A stretch of DNA of 7,118 bases. Origin: Glaciecola sp. UBA983. Its GTDB lineage: Bacteria > Pseudomonadota > Gammaproteobacteria > Enterobacterales > Alteromonadaceae. Position 1 is the first letter of the stretch, and each line of letters begins with the position of its first letter. The stretch spans positions 1-7,118 of the forward strand of contig DBBN01000077.1 in NCBI GenBank assembly GCA_002292215.1. Reading direction: 5' to 3'. Made by a program: the position numbers and the translations under genes. This document shows positions 1-5,208 of the stretch, in pieces. The notes beneath the pieces were generated by a model. It ran no database searches, was not told where the DNA came from, and saw only the letters and a list, made by a program, of their open reading frames with translations.

Positions 1-22
1 TCGAGTCCTGCTACCCCAGCCA
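1..22 (+). tRNA. tRNA-Gln, 3' end only (truncated by window edge)
   Basis: These 22 bases fit tRNA positions 55-76: the T-loop remainder TCGAGT, the 3' T-stem strand CCTGC, the 3' acceptor strand TACCCCA, discriminator G and an encoded CCA. From memory, the acceptor strand TACCCCA followed by GCCA is that of gammaproteobacterial tRNA-Gln (E. coli glutamine tRNAs end the same way). The anticodon lies outside the window, so the amino-acid identity rests on the acceptor end alone. Only 36 bases, with no terminator hairpin, separate it from prs, so the two may share a transcript. Confidence 0.8.
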
Positions 23-58
23 TTCTCTTTACATAACCTTCGCACTGAGGAACAACCT

Positions 59-1006
59 GTGCCAGACATGAAGATTTTTGCCGGTAACGCGGTCCCTGAG
101 CTAGCTTTTAAAGTAGCCGAACGACTCTACACTAAACTTGGAAATGCCACTGTTAGCCGCTTTAGCGACGGTGAAATTTCTGTTGAAATCCATGAAAATG
201 TCCGGGGTTCGGATGTATTTATCATTCAATCAACCTGTGCGCCAACCAATGATAACTTAATGGAATTGATCGTAATGATCGATGCCTTACGTCGTGCATC
301 TGCTGGTCGTATCACTGCCGTAATTCCTTATTTTGGTTATGCTCGTCAAGACCGTCGCGTACGTTCTGCACGTGTACCTATTACTGCCAAAGTAGTCGCT
401 GATTTCTTATCTAACGTTGGTGTTGATCGCGTATTAACGATTGACTTGCATGCTGAGCAAATCCAAGGATTCTTTGATGTGCCAGTAGATAATGCTTTTG
501 GTACGCCATTATTATTAGAAGACATGGTTAAACGTGATTTTCACGATCCAATCGTCGTGTCTCCAGATATCGGTGGTGTAGTTCGAGCACGTGCTACGGC
601 GAAGTTGCTCAATGACATTGATTTAGCAATCATTGATAAACGTCGTCCAAAAGCAAACGTGGCAAAAGTCATGAACATAATTGGTGATGTCAGAGGCCGT
701 GACTGTATTATCGTGGATGACATGATTGATACTGGTGGTACTTTAGCAAAAGCTGCAGAAGCATTAAAAGAACATGGAGCACGTAAGGTTTATGCTTATG
801 CCACTCATGCTATTTTCTCTGGTAATGCTGCTGAAAATTTAGAAAATTCTATGATTGATGAAATCATCGTTACAGACAGTATTCCACTTTGTGACAAAAT
901 GCAAAGAGTCAGTAAAGTGAAACAATTAACCTTGTCTGACATGCTTGCTGAAACGATTCGTCGTATCTCTAATGAAGAATCTATTTCTGCGATGTTTGAT
1001 TATTAA
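59..1006 (+). CDS. prs: Ribose-phosphate pyrophosphokinase (PRPP synthetase)
   Basis: Cytosolic enzyme transferring pyrophosphate from ATP to ribose-5-phosphate to make PRPP, the precursor of purines, pyrimidines, NAD, histidine and tryptophan. The 315-residue protein has the same length as E. coli Prs and aligns with it end to end from memory. Visible motifs are the catalytic flexible loop around residues 94-105 ([12 protein letters not shown]), the PRPP synthase signature starting [12 protein letters not shown] at 129, with metal-binding D129 and H131, and the PRPP-binding loop [10 protein letters not shown] at about 219-228. The C-terminus [13 protein letters not shown] is typical of the family. 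The start is GTG at 59, as in E. coli prs, preceded by TGAGG at 46-50 with 8-nt spacing. The ATG at 68 (residue 4) is less likely because the MPDMK N-terminus is conserved. It lies downstream of tRNA-Gln and ends before a strong terminator. Confidence 0.98.
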   Translation: MPDMKIFAGNAVPELAFKVAERLYTKLGNATVSRFSDGEISVEIHENVRGSDVFIIQSTCAPTNDNLMELIVMIDALRRASAGRITAVIPYFGYARQDRRVRSARVPITAKVVADFLSNVGVDRVLTIDLHAEQIQGFFDVPVDNAFGTPLLLEDMVKRDFHDPIVVSPDIGGVVRARATAKLLNDIDLAIIDKRRPKANVAKVMNIIGDVRGRDCIIVDDMIDTGGTLAKAAEALKEHGARKVYAYATHAIFSGNAAENLENSMIDEIIVTDSIPLCDKMQRVSKVKQLTLSDMLAETIRRISNEESISAMFDY

Positions 1007-1019
1007 ATCAACCCGTCGA

Positions 1020-1048
1020 TAGATTGCTATAGCCTCGAAGTTTATAAT
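1020..1048 (+). promoter_or_regulatory. Candidate promoter for the NYN-DUF952 operon, nested in the prs terminator
   Basis: A perfect -10 hexamer TATAAT lies at 1043-1048. At a 17-nt spacing upstream is TAGATT (1020-1025), a poor -35 match (3 of 6), and there is no TGn extension. Initiation about 7 nt downstream would give a leader of roughly 27 nt containing the AAGGA Shine-Dalgarno of the NYN gene. No other position between the terminator and that gene has room for a promoter. This is a reading of consensus motifs only, and the match in an A+T-rich loop could be chance. Confidence 0.4.
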
Positions 1049-1066
1049 AAACATCGAGGCTTTTTT
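1031..1066 (+). terminator. Rho-independent terminator of prs
   Basis: AGCCTCGA (1031-1038) pairs perfectly with TCGAGGCT (1054-1061). After one A/A mismatch the hairpin continues inward with GTTTA (1040-1044) and TAAAC (1048-1052) around a TAA loop. A run of six T (1061-1066) follows at once. It sits 24 bases after the prs stop codon and should end the prs transcript. The inner part of the hairpin also contains a perfect TATAAT (1043-1048), discussed separately. Confidence 0.92.
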
Positions 1067-1070
1067 ATTT

Positions 1071-1085
1071 AAGGAACTGACTATT
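1071..1085 (+). promoter_or_regulatory. Shine-Dalgarno and ATT start of the NYN gene
   Basis: AAGGA at 1071-1075 is a strong Shine-Dalgarno. At the ideal 7-nt spacing the in-frame codon is ATT (1083-1085). The only other non-ATG candidate nearby, CTG at 1077, is 1 nt from the Shine-Dalgarno and too close. The reading frame is closed upstream by TAG at 1020-1022, and no ATG, GTG or TTG occurs in frame before the TTG at 1275. ATT is used as a start in E. coli infC and pcnB, so it is a known though rare choice. Confidence 0.6.
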
Positions 1086-1565
1086 ACTGCGCACACCACT
1101 ACGGCTATTTTTGTTGATGTCCAAAACATCTACTACACCACGCGTGATACGTTTGGTCGTCCTTTTAACTATCGCCAGTTCTATGCACATATTGCTCAAT
1201 CTCGCGATATTACTCTGGCTAATGCTTATGCTATCGCCCGCAACGATGATGGACAGCATAAGTTCCAAAGCGCATTGCGACATATCGGATTTGACGTCAA
1301 ACTCAAACCGTTTATTGAACGCAGTGATGGCAGCGCCAAAGGTGATTGGGATGTGGGGATCACGATTGATGTCTTGGAAGCTGCGCCAAATGTGGATGAA
1401 ATTATCTTGTTGTCGGGAGATGGGGATTTTGCGATATTACTAGACAAAGTCGCACAGAAATATAACTGTAAAACCACCGTCTATGGTGTGGATGCATTAA
1501 CGGCGAATGGATTGATTCACTCGGCAAGCAAATTTATACCTATTACAACAAAGCAATTAATATGA
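1083..1565 (+). CDS. NYN-domain (LabA/DUF88-like) PIN-fold putative ribonuclease
   Basis: A protein of about 160 residues that is essentially one NYN domain, a PIN-like fold of metal-dependent nucleases. Residues are counted from ATT 1083. The first strand with its acidic site is AIFVDVQNIYY (D12, N15). KGDWDVGITID follows at 86-96 (D90, D96), then the hallmark SGDGDF at 111-116 and the C-terminal strand region ending GLIHSASKFIPI. All acidic positions expected for metal binding are present, so an active nuclease, probably acting on RNA, is plausible; the substrate is unknown. A shorter start at TTG 1275 would delete the first third, including D12, and is rejected. The TGA stop overlaps the ATG of the DUF952 gene (ATGA at 1562-1565), implying translational coupling. 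The family call is firm; the start codon is the uncertain part. Confidence 0.88.
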   Translation: MTAHTTTAIFVDVQNIYYTTRDTFGRPFNYRQFYAHIAQSRDITLANAYAIARNDDGQHKFQSALRHIGFDVKLKPFIERSDGSAKGDWDVGITIDVLEAAPNVDEIILLSGDGDFAILLDKVAQKYNCKTTVYGVDALTANGLIHSASKFIPITTKQLI

Positions 1566-1918
1566 CCAAACCTAAGCGTAACTGCACATCTAAACACTGC
1601 CCCAATGCGTTATTTTTAATGTTCCCTACACAAGATATCCCAGCGATATTAGCAAAACCTTATTTTAATCCAACATCATTACACAGTGAAGGATTTATTC
1701 ACGCGTGTTCAGCACATCAAGTGGATTATGTTGTGCAGCGTTTTTATCGTGACATTCTGGATTTAACTTTGTTAGTCATTGATCCTCAATTGGTGACTGC
1801 CGAGATAAAATATGAGTCGGCCAGTGTGTCTGAGTATGGGGATTTTCCGCATATTTACGGACAACTGAATATCGATGCAGTAGTACAGCAATGTTTATTA
1901 TCCGATTTCAGCACGTAA
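1562..1918 (+). CDS. DUF952 family protein
   Basis: A small cytosolic protein of 118 residues with no signal peptide or membrane segment. It matches the DUF952 pattern: a helix start region FLMFPTQDIPAIL (about 18-30), the motif GFIHACSAHQV near 44-54, a hydrophobic strand LTLLVIDP, then KYE and the signature DFPHIYGQLNIDAVV near 94-108. Function is not established. I recall suggestions that this family resembles ADP-ribosyltransferase folds, but cannot confirm that here. The first motif, often containing IYHI or IYKI, reads FLMF in this copy. The start ATG shares four bases with the stop of the upstream NYN gene, and no separate Shine-Dalgarno is obvious, consistent with coupled translation. 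It ends 28 bases before the convergent GNAT gene. Confidence 0.85.
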   Translation: MTKPKRNCTSKHCPNALFLMFPTQDIPAILAKPYFNPTSLHSEGFIHACSAHQVDYVVQRFYRDILDLTLLVIDPQLVTAEIKYESASVSEYGDFPHIYGQLNIDAVVQQCLLSDFST

Positions 1919-1928
1919 AATGCTAATA

Positions 1929-1942
1929 CCTAAACGTTTAGG
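1929..1942. repeat. Perfect 14-bp palindrome between convergent genes
   Basis: CCTAAACGTTTAGG is its own reverse complement and lies in the 28-bp gap between the DUF952 and GNAT stop codons. As RNA it could form only about 5 bp around an ACGU loop, without a clear T-tract on either strand. It is therefore a weak candidate for a bidirectional terminator, or possibly a protein-binding site. Confidence 0.35.
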
Positions 1943-1946
1943 ACGT

Positions 1947-2561
1947 TTATAACCGATAGACCATACGTAAAAACGTTTGCCCCGTTAGTGCAAGCTGGGT
2001 ACTTGCGGTCGTCATAAAATCACAGCTTTCATAAAAACACACCGCTTGCTCATTATCACTATCCACATCAATTACAACTTGTTGCTTACCCAACAACTTA
2101 GCTTGCCTTATCCCATAAGCGATGAGTTTTTTACCCAGCCCAAGACCTTGATATTCAGGTGCAACTGAAATATGCCCTAATGCAAGTTCATTGCGTGATG
2201 GCGAGACAAACACTGACAATAGAGCGGTATTGATACGCGCGATTTGGGTTAATTGCTCACTGGTAAACACATTAATCATTGCACTTATGGTCTGGTTCAC
2301 AAAGTCAGCACCTAAATCATCATGCCAAAGCGTGATACATCCAACTACCTGTTCGTCTTGGCTCTGTTGATCGTGCATCACGAGGACTTGATGACGCACT
2401 GCGCTATATTGACCATTGGGCAACATTAATGCATGTGCTAAGTAATTTTTTAGACACTGCTTGTCTCCGAGAACAACCGGCAATAATTCAGGCGCAGTTG
2501 CAACAATTAATTTGCTCAGCGCTTGTGCATCATGCGCTTGGCCCTGACGTAATATAAACAT
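1947..2561 (-). CDS. GNAT family N-acetyltransferase
   Basis: Cytosolic acetyltransferase of 204 residues predicted to move an acetyl group from acetyl-CoA to an amine; the acceptor cannot be told from sequence. The acetyl-CoA-binding motif A is clear at about 128-149: the strand LGHISVAPEYQ followed by the pyrophosphate loop Q138-GLGLG-143 (Q-x-x-G-x-G) and its helix. The motif B region NEQAVCFYESCDF lies near 170-182. The N-terminus (ILRQGQAHDAQALSKLI) is a usual GNAT opening. The middle part (about 85-120) is longer than in minimal GNATs and may shape the acceptor site. The start ATG is preceded by AGGA at 6-nt spacing on the minus strand. The gene is convergent with DUF952 and divergent from rplY, so it has its own promoter somewhere in the 218-bp spacer; I see no convincing hexamers. 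Confidence 0.9.
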   Translation of the reverse strand: MFILRQGQAHDAQALSKLIVATAPELLPVVLGDKQCLKNYLAHALMLPNGQYSAVRHQVLVMHDQQSQDEQVVGCITLWHDDLGADFVNQTISAMINVFTSEQLTQIARINTALLSVFVSPSRNELALGHISVAPEYQGLGLGKKLIAYGIRQAKLLGKQQVVIDVDSDNEQAVCFYESCDFMTTASTQLALTGQTFLRMVYRL

Positions 2562-2646
2562 TGCTCATCCTGCTTAAATAAAGGTATAACTTGCTTTAAT
2601 ATCTGCATTAATGGTAGACTTCGTCGCCCTTAAATTTAGGGTCGTT

Positions 2647-2704
2647 TTACATTGTAATTATCACTACACATTGATTGTATATTGAGAAAAGCATTGTATT
2701 ACAT
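2647..2704. other. Spacer with repeated short TGTA/TACA palindromic words
   Basis: In the GNAT-rplY divergent spacer the words TTACATTGTAA (2647-2657) and TGTATTACA (2696-2704) are odd-centred perfect palindromes, and TGTA-N8-TACA (2653-2668) overlaps the first. TTGATT (2671-2676) and TTGTAT (2694-2699) at 17-nt spacing could be a weak promoter toward rplY. Region composition is strongly A+T-rich, so such words may arise by chance. No known operator consensus fits well. Confidence 0.25.
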
Positions 2705-2708
2705 TCAG

Positions 2709-2733
2709 GTTGAATTTGGTCGCAAAATTCAAC
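2709..2733 (+). promoter_or_regulatory. Perfect 9-bp inverted repeat upstream of rplY (possible leader hairpin or operator)
   Basis: GTTGAATTT (2709-2717) and AAATTCAAC (2725-2733) are exact reverse complements around the 7-base loop GGTCGCA. It has no T-tract, so it is not an ordinary terminator. Located 46 bases before the rplY ATG, it could be an mRNA leader hairpin or a DNA operator. Autogenous control of L25 synthesis has been reported in E. coli, which makes a leader element plausible, but I cannot show that this hairpin matches it. Confidence 0.45.
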
Positions 2734-2745
2734 AACACTAAAAAA

Positions 2746-2771
2746 ATACAATATTTGTATATAACTTGGAG
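2746..2771 (+). promoter_or_regulatory. Small inverted repeat abutting the rplY Shine-Dalgarno
   Basis: ATACAA (2746-2751) and TTGTAT (2755-2760) are exact reverse complements around TAT, ending 7 bases before the Shine-Dalgarno GGAG (2768-2771), which has ideal 8-nt spacing to the ATG. TACAAT at 2747-2752 is also a 5-of-6 match to a -10 box, so the same bases may be promoter rather than hairpin. The two readings exclude each other for a given transcript. Confidence 0.35.
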
Positions 2772-2779
2772 ACATAAAC

Positions 2780-3406
2780 ATGTCTGAAGCAATCTTTAAT
2801 TTAGAAGCACAAGTCCGAACTGACCTAGGGAAAGGTGCGAGCCGCCGCTTACGTCATCAAGACAAAGTACCAGCAATCGTATATGGCGCTGACAAAGAGC
2901 CTGTATCTATTACTTTAGCTCATAACAAACTTATGCAAGCGCAAGAGTTTGAAGCTTTTTATTCACACGTATTAATTCTTGATATCGCTGGTGAAAAAGT
3001 TGAAGCCTTAGTAAAAGACATGCAACGTCACCCGTACAAGCCAAGAATCTTGCACGTGGATTTTTTACGTATTGATGCTTCTAAATCGCTACATACTAAT
3101 GTACCTGTTCATTTCATCAACGAAGAAACTGCACCAGCAATCAAAACTGATGGCGGCCATGCAGAGCATCACGTAAACGAAATCGAAGTAGCTTGTTTAC
3201 CAAGCAACCTTCCTGAGTTCATCGAAGTTGATTTAACTAACGTTGCATTAGGTCAAACGTTACATTTATCTGATGTTGTATTACCTGAAGGTGTTACATC
3301 AGTAGAACTTGCTAAAGGTGAAAGCCATGATTTAGCAGTAGTAACTATTAAAGCGGCAAAAGTTAAAGCTTCTGACGCTGATGACGAAGCAGCCAGCGCG
3401 GAATAA
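2780..3406 (+). CDS. rplY: 50S ribosomal protein L25, long (Ctc/TL5-type) form
   Basis: Binds 5S rRNA in the central protuberance of the large ribosomal subunit. The N-terminal 5S-binding domain spans about residues 5-97 with the typical segments [20 protein letters not shown] (17-36) and [21 protein letters not shown] second, beta-rich TL5/Ctc C-terminal domain follows (about 100-190), ending in an Ala/Asp/Glu-rich tail. At 208 residues it is about twice the E. coli L25 (94 residues), which lacks the second domain. The long form is common in many other bacteria, including some marine gammaproteobacteria. The start ATG has GGAG at 8-nt spacing. It heads an apparent operon with pth, 6 bases downstream, and ychF. 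The leader carries two inverted repeats that may serve regulation. Confidence 0.96.
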   Translation: MSEAIFNLEAQVRTDLGKGASRRLRHQDKVPAIVYGADKEPVSITLAHNKLMQAQEFEAFYSHVLILDIAGEKVEALVKDMQRHPYKPRILHVDFLRIDASKSLHTNVPVHFINEETAPAIKTDGGHAEHHVNEIEVACLPSNLPEFIEVDLTNVALGQTLHLSDVVLPEGVTSVELAKGESHDLAVVTIKAAKVKASDADDEAASAE

Positions 3407-3412
3407 TCTGCG

Positions 3413-3997
3413 TTGACGGACATTCGTCTAATCGTGGGTCTGGGTAATCCAGGCCCCGAATATCAAAATACTCGCCACAACGCGGGTCAAATGTTTGTTT
3501 CTTCCCTAGCACGCACCTTCTCTTGTACCCTCAAACCTGAAAGTAAATTCTTTGGCTTAACCGGCCGAACGACGATTGCTGGACGTGATGTGCGCTTGCT
3601 CTACCCCACTACATTTATGAATCTTAGCGGTCAAGGCGTTGCTGCGATTGCCCAGTTTTATAAAATAGAAGTAGCAAACATTTTGGTCGCTTACGATGAA
3701 CTTGATCTTCCCCCTGGCATCGCAAAATTTAAAGTCGGTGGAAGTTCAAGTCAAAACGGCATTCGTGATATCGTTGCACGTATGGGTAATCAAAAAGATT
3801 TCATCCGCCTACGCATCGGCATTGGCCATCCTGGCCATAAAAGCCGCGTAACGGGTTATGTCTTAGGTAAAGCCCCGCAAAACGAACAAGAAAAAATCGA
3901 TGCAGCGATTGATGAAGCAATCCGCAGTACTGAAATATTAATTAAAGAAGATTTAGTTGCTGCTCAGCAGCGCTTACACAGCTTTTCGGCTGAATAA
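3413..3997 (+). CDS. pth: Peptidyl-tRNA hydrolase with altered active-site loop
   Basis: Cleaves peptidyl-tRNA dropped from ribosomes, recycling tRNA in the cytosol. The 194 residues equal E. coli Pth in length and the fold motifs are intact: GLGNPGPEY (N12), catalytic H22 in TRHNAG, the FMNLSG loop (M69, N70), D95 in YDELDLPPG, the tRNA-phosphate contacts K105 and K107, and the [10 protein letters not shown] segment. Oddly, the usual GGGHGGHNG loop reads GGSSSQNG (109-116), one residue shorter and with Gln in place of the His that precedes the conserved Asn (E. coli H113-N114). The DNA there is in frame with no sign of a frameshift. The start is TTG at 3413, giving the expected [10 protein letters not shown]. 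Only a weak GGAA (3400-3403, inside the end of rplY) precedes it, so translation is probably coupled to rplY, 6 bases upstream. Confidence 0.96.
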   Translation: MTDIRLIVGLGNPGPEYQNTRHNAGQMFVSSLARTFSCTLKPESKFFGLTGRTTIAGRDVRLLYPTTFMNLSGQGVAAIAQFYKIEVANILVAYDELDLPPGIAKFKVGGSSSQNGIRDIVARMGNQKDFIRLRIGIGHPGHKSRVTGYVLGKAPQNEQEKIDAAIDEAIRSTEILIKEDLVAAQQRLHSFSAE

Positions 3998-4013
3998 CGA
4001 TAGGAATACTCCC

Positions 4014-5105
4014 ATGGGATTTAAATGTGGCATTGTTGGTTTACCCAACGTTGGTAAATCAACCTTATTTAACGCACTGACGAAAGCCGGTATAGAAGCC
4101 GCTAACTTTCCATTTTGTACTATTGAACCTAATACAGGTGTAGTCCCGGTGCCTGATTTACGTCTTGATGCGTTATCAGCAATTGTAAAACCGCAAAAAG
4201 TTATTCCTACAACGATGGAGTTTGTCGACATCGCAGGACTAGTTGCTGGAGCATCTAAAGGTGAAGGTCTGGGTAATAAATTCCTAGCCAATATCCGTGA
4301 AACCGATGCTATTGGTCATGTTGTTCGTTGTTTTGATGATGAAAACATTGTTCACGTTTCAGGTAAAGTATCCCCTGCTGATGATATCGAAATCATCAAT
4401 ACTGAATTAGCCTTGGCCGATTTAGATACAACAGAAAAAGCGATTCACCGTGTTGCTAAACGGGCTAAAGGCGGCGACAGTGAAGCAAAGTTTGAATTAA
4501 AAGTACTTGAGAAAATCAAGCCACACCTTGATGAAGGTGAAATGCTGCGCTCTGTTACACTAGAAAAAGAAGAGTATGCTGCCATTAGCTACATGAACTT
4601 CTTAACTATCAAGCCCACTATGTATATTGCAAACGTGGCTGAGGATGGCTTTGAAAACAATCCATTATTAGACGTAGTAAAAGAAATTGCCGCAGCAGAA
4701 AATGCTGTCGTAGTCGCTGTATGTGCAGCCATTGAATCTGAAATCTCTGAACTGGAAGATGAAGATAAAAATGAATTCTTAAGTGAAATGGGTCTTGATG
4801 AGCCGGGTCTTAACCGTGTAATACGTTGTGGTTATGAGTTGTTGACTCTGCAAACATACTTTACTGCTGGCGTAAAAGAAGTACGTGCATGGACCTTCCC
4901 TGAAGGATCTACGGCGCCTCAAGCTGCTGGTAAGATCCACACTGACTTTGAAAAAGGTTTTATCCGTGCTGAAATCGTCGGTTTTGATGATTTCATCGCT
5001 GGCAACGGTGAGCAAGGTGCAAAGGATGCCGGTAAATGGCGTCTTGAAGGCAAAGAATATATTGTTAAAGATGGTGACGTTATTCATTTCCGATTTAACG
5101 TATAA
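4014..5105 (+). CDS. ychF: Redox-regulated ribosome-associated ATPase YchF (Obg-like)
   Basis: Obg-family P-loop NTPase (bacterial OLA1 homologue) that binds ATP in preference to GTP, associates with 70S ribosomes and is linked to stress responses. The 363 residues equal E. coli YchF in length. Motifs are G1 GLPNVGKST (9-17), G3 DIAG (72-75), the altered G4 NVAE (207-210) instead of NKxD, which explains ATP preference, and H114, the position assigned to hydrolysis in E. coli. A helical coiled-coil insertion spans about 125-200 and a TGS domain forms the C-terminus (about 280-363). The start chosen is ATG 4014, with AGGA 8 nt upstream and the conserved [12 protein letters not shown]-terminus. 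The in-frame upstream codon at 3957 lies inside pth and would add 19 non-family residues. It is 16 bases after pth, in the common pth-ychF pairing. Confidence 0.97.
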   Translation: MGFKCGIVGLPNVGKSTLFNALTKAGIEAANFPFCTIEPNTGVVPVPDLRLDALSAIVKPQKVIPTTMEFVDIAGLVAGASKGEGLGNKFLANIRETDAIGHVVRCFDDENIVHVSGKVSPADDIEIINTELALADLDTTEKAIHRVAKRAKGGDSEAKFELKVLEKIKPHLDEGEMLRSVTLEKEEYAAISYMNFLTIKPTMYIANVAEDGFENNPLLDVVKEIAAAENAVVVAVCAAIESEISELEDEDKNEFLSEMGLDEPGLNRVIRCGYELLTLQTYFTAGVKEVRAWTFPEGSTAPQAAGKIHTDFEKGFIRAEIVGFDDFIAGNGEQGAKDAGKWRLEGKEYIVKDGDVIHFRFNV

Positions 5106-5146
5106 GCTAAATATTTACTGCTAAAGTTAATAACCGACTTAAACGT

Positions 5147-5183
5147 AAAAAGCGAGAACCTATGACTGGGTTCTCGCTTTTTT
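5147..5183. terminator. Bidirectional Rho-independent terminator between ychF and the GH16 gene
   Basis: AAAAAGCGAGAACC (5147-5160) and GGTTCTCGCTTTTT (5169-5182) are exact reverse complements around the 8-base loop TATGACTG. On the plus strand the GC-containing stem is followed by six T (5178-5183). On the minus strand it is followed by five T (complement of 5147-5151). It can thus end both the rplY-pth-ychF transcript and the convergent GH16 transcript, whose stop codon is 26 bases away. Confidence 0.93.
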
Positions 5184-5208
5184 GTGGGGCACTTTTATGT
5201 CAGCTAAA

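Noticed and set aside
541..1283. Minus-strand and alternate-frame open frames across prs and the NYN gene
   Set aside because: They are antisense shadows with no family resemblance or ribosome site, overlapping well-supported genes.
1275..1565. Short NYN protein starting at TTG 1275
   Set aside because: It begins in the middle of the NYN domain and drops the first strand with its Asp. The upstream in-frame codons plainly encode the missing part (IFVDVQNIYY).
2627..2641. CCCTTAAATTTAGGG near-palindrome in the GNAT upstream region
   Set aside because: Only a short imperfect match with a central mismatch in A+T-rich sequence; no known operator fits and it is too weak to list as a site.
3957..4013. 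Longer YchF with 19 extra N-terminal residues
   Set aside because: The extension lies within the pth coding end, matches no family sequence, and ATG 4014 has a good Shine-Dalgarno and the conserved MGFKCG start.
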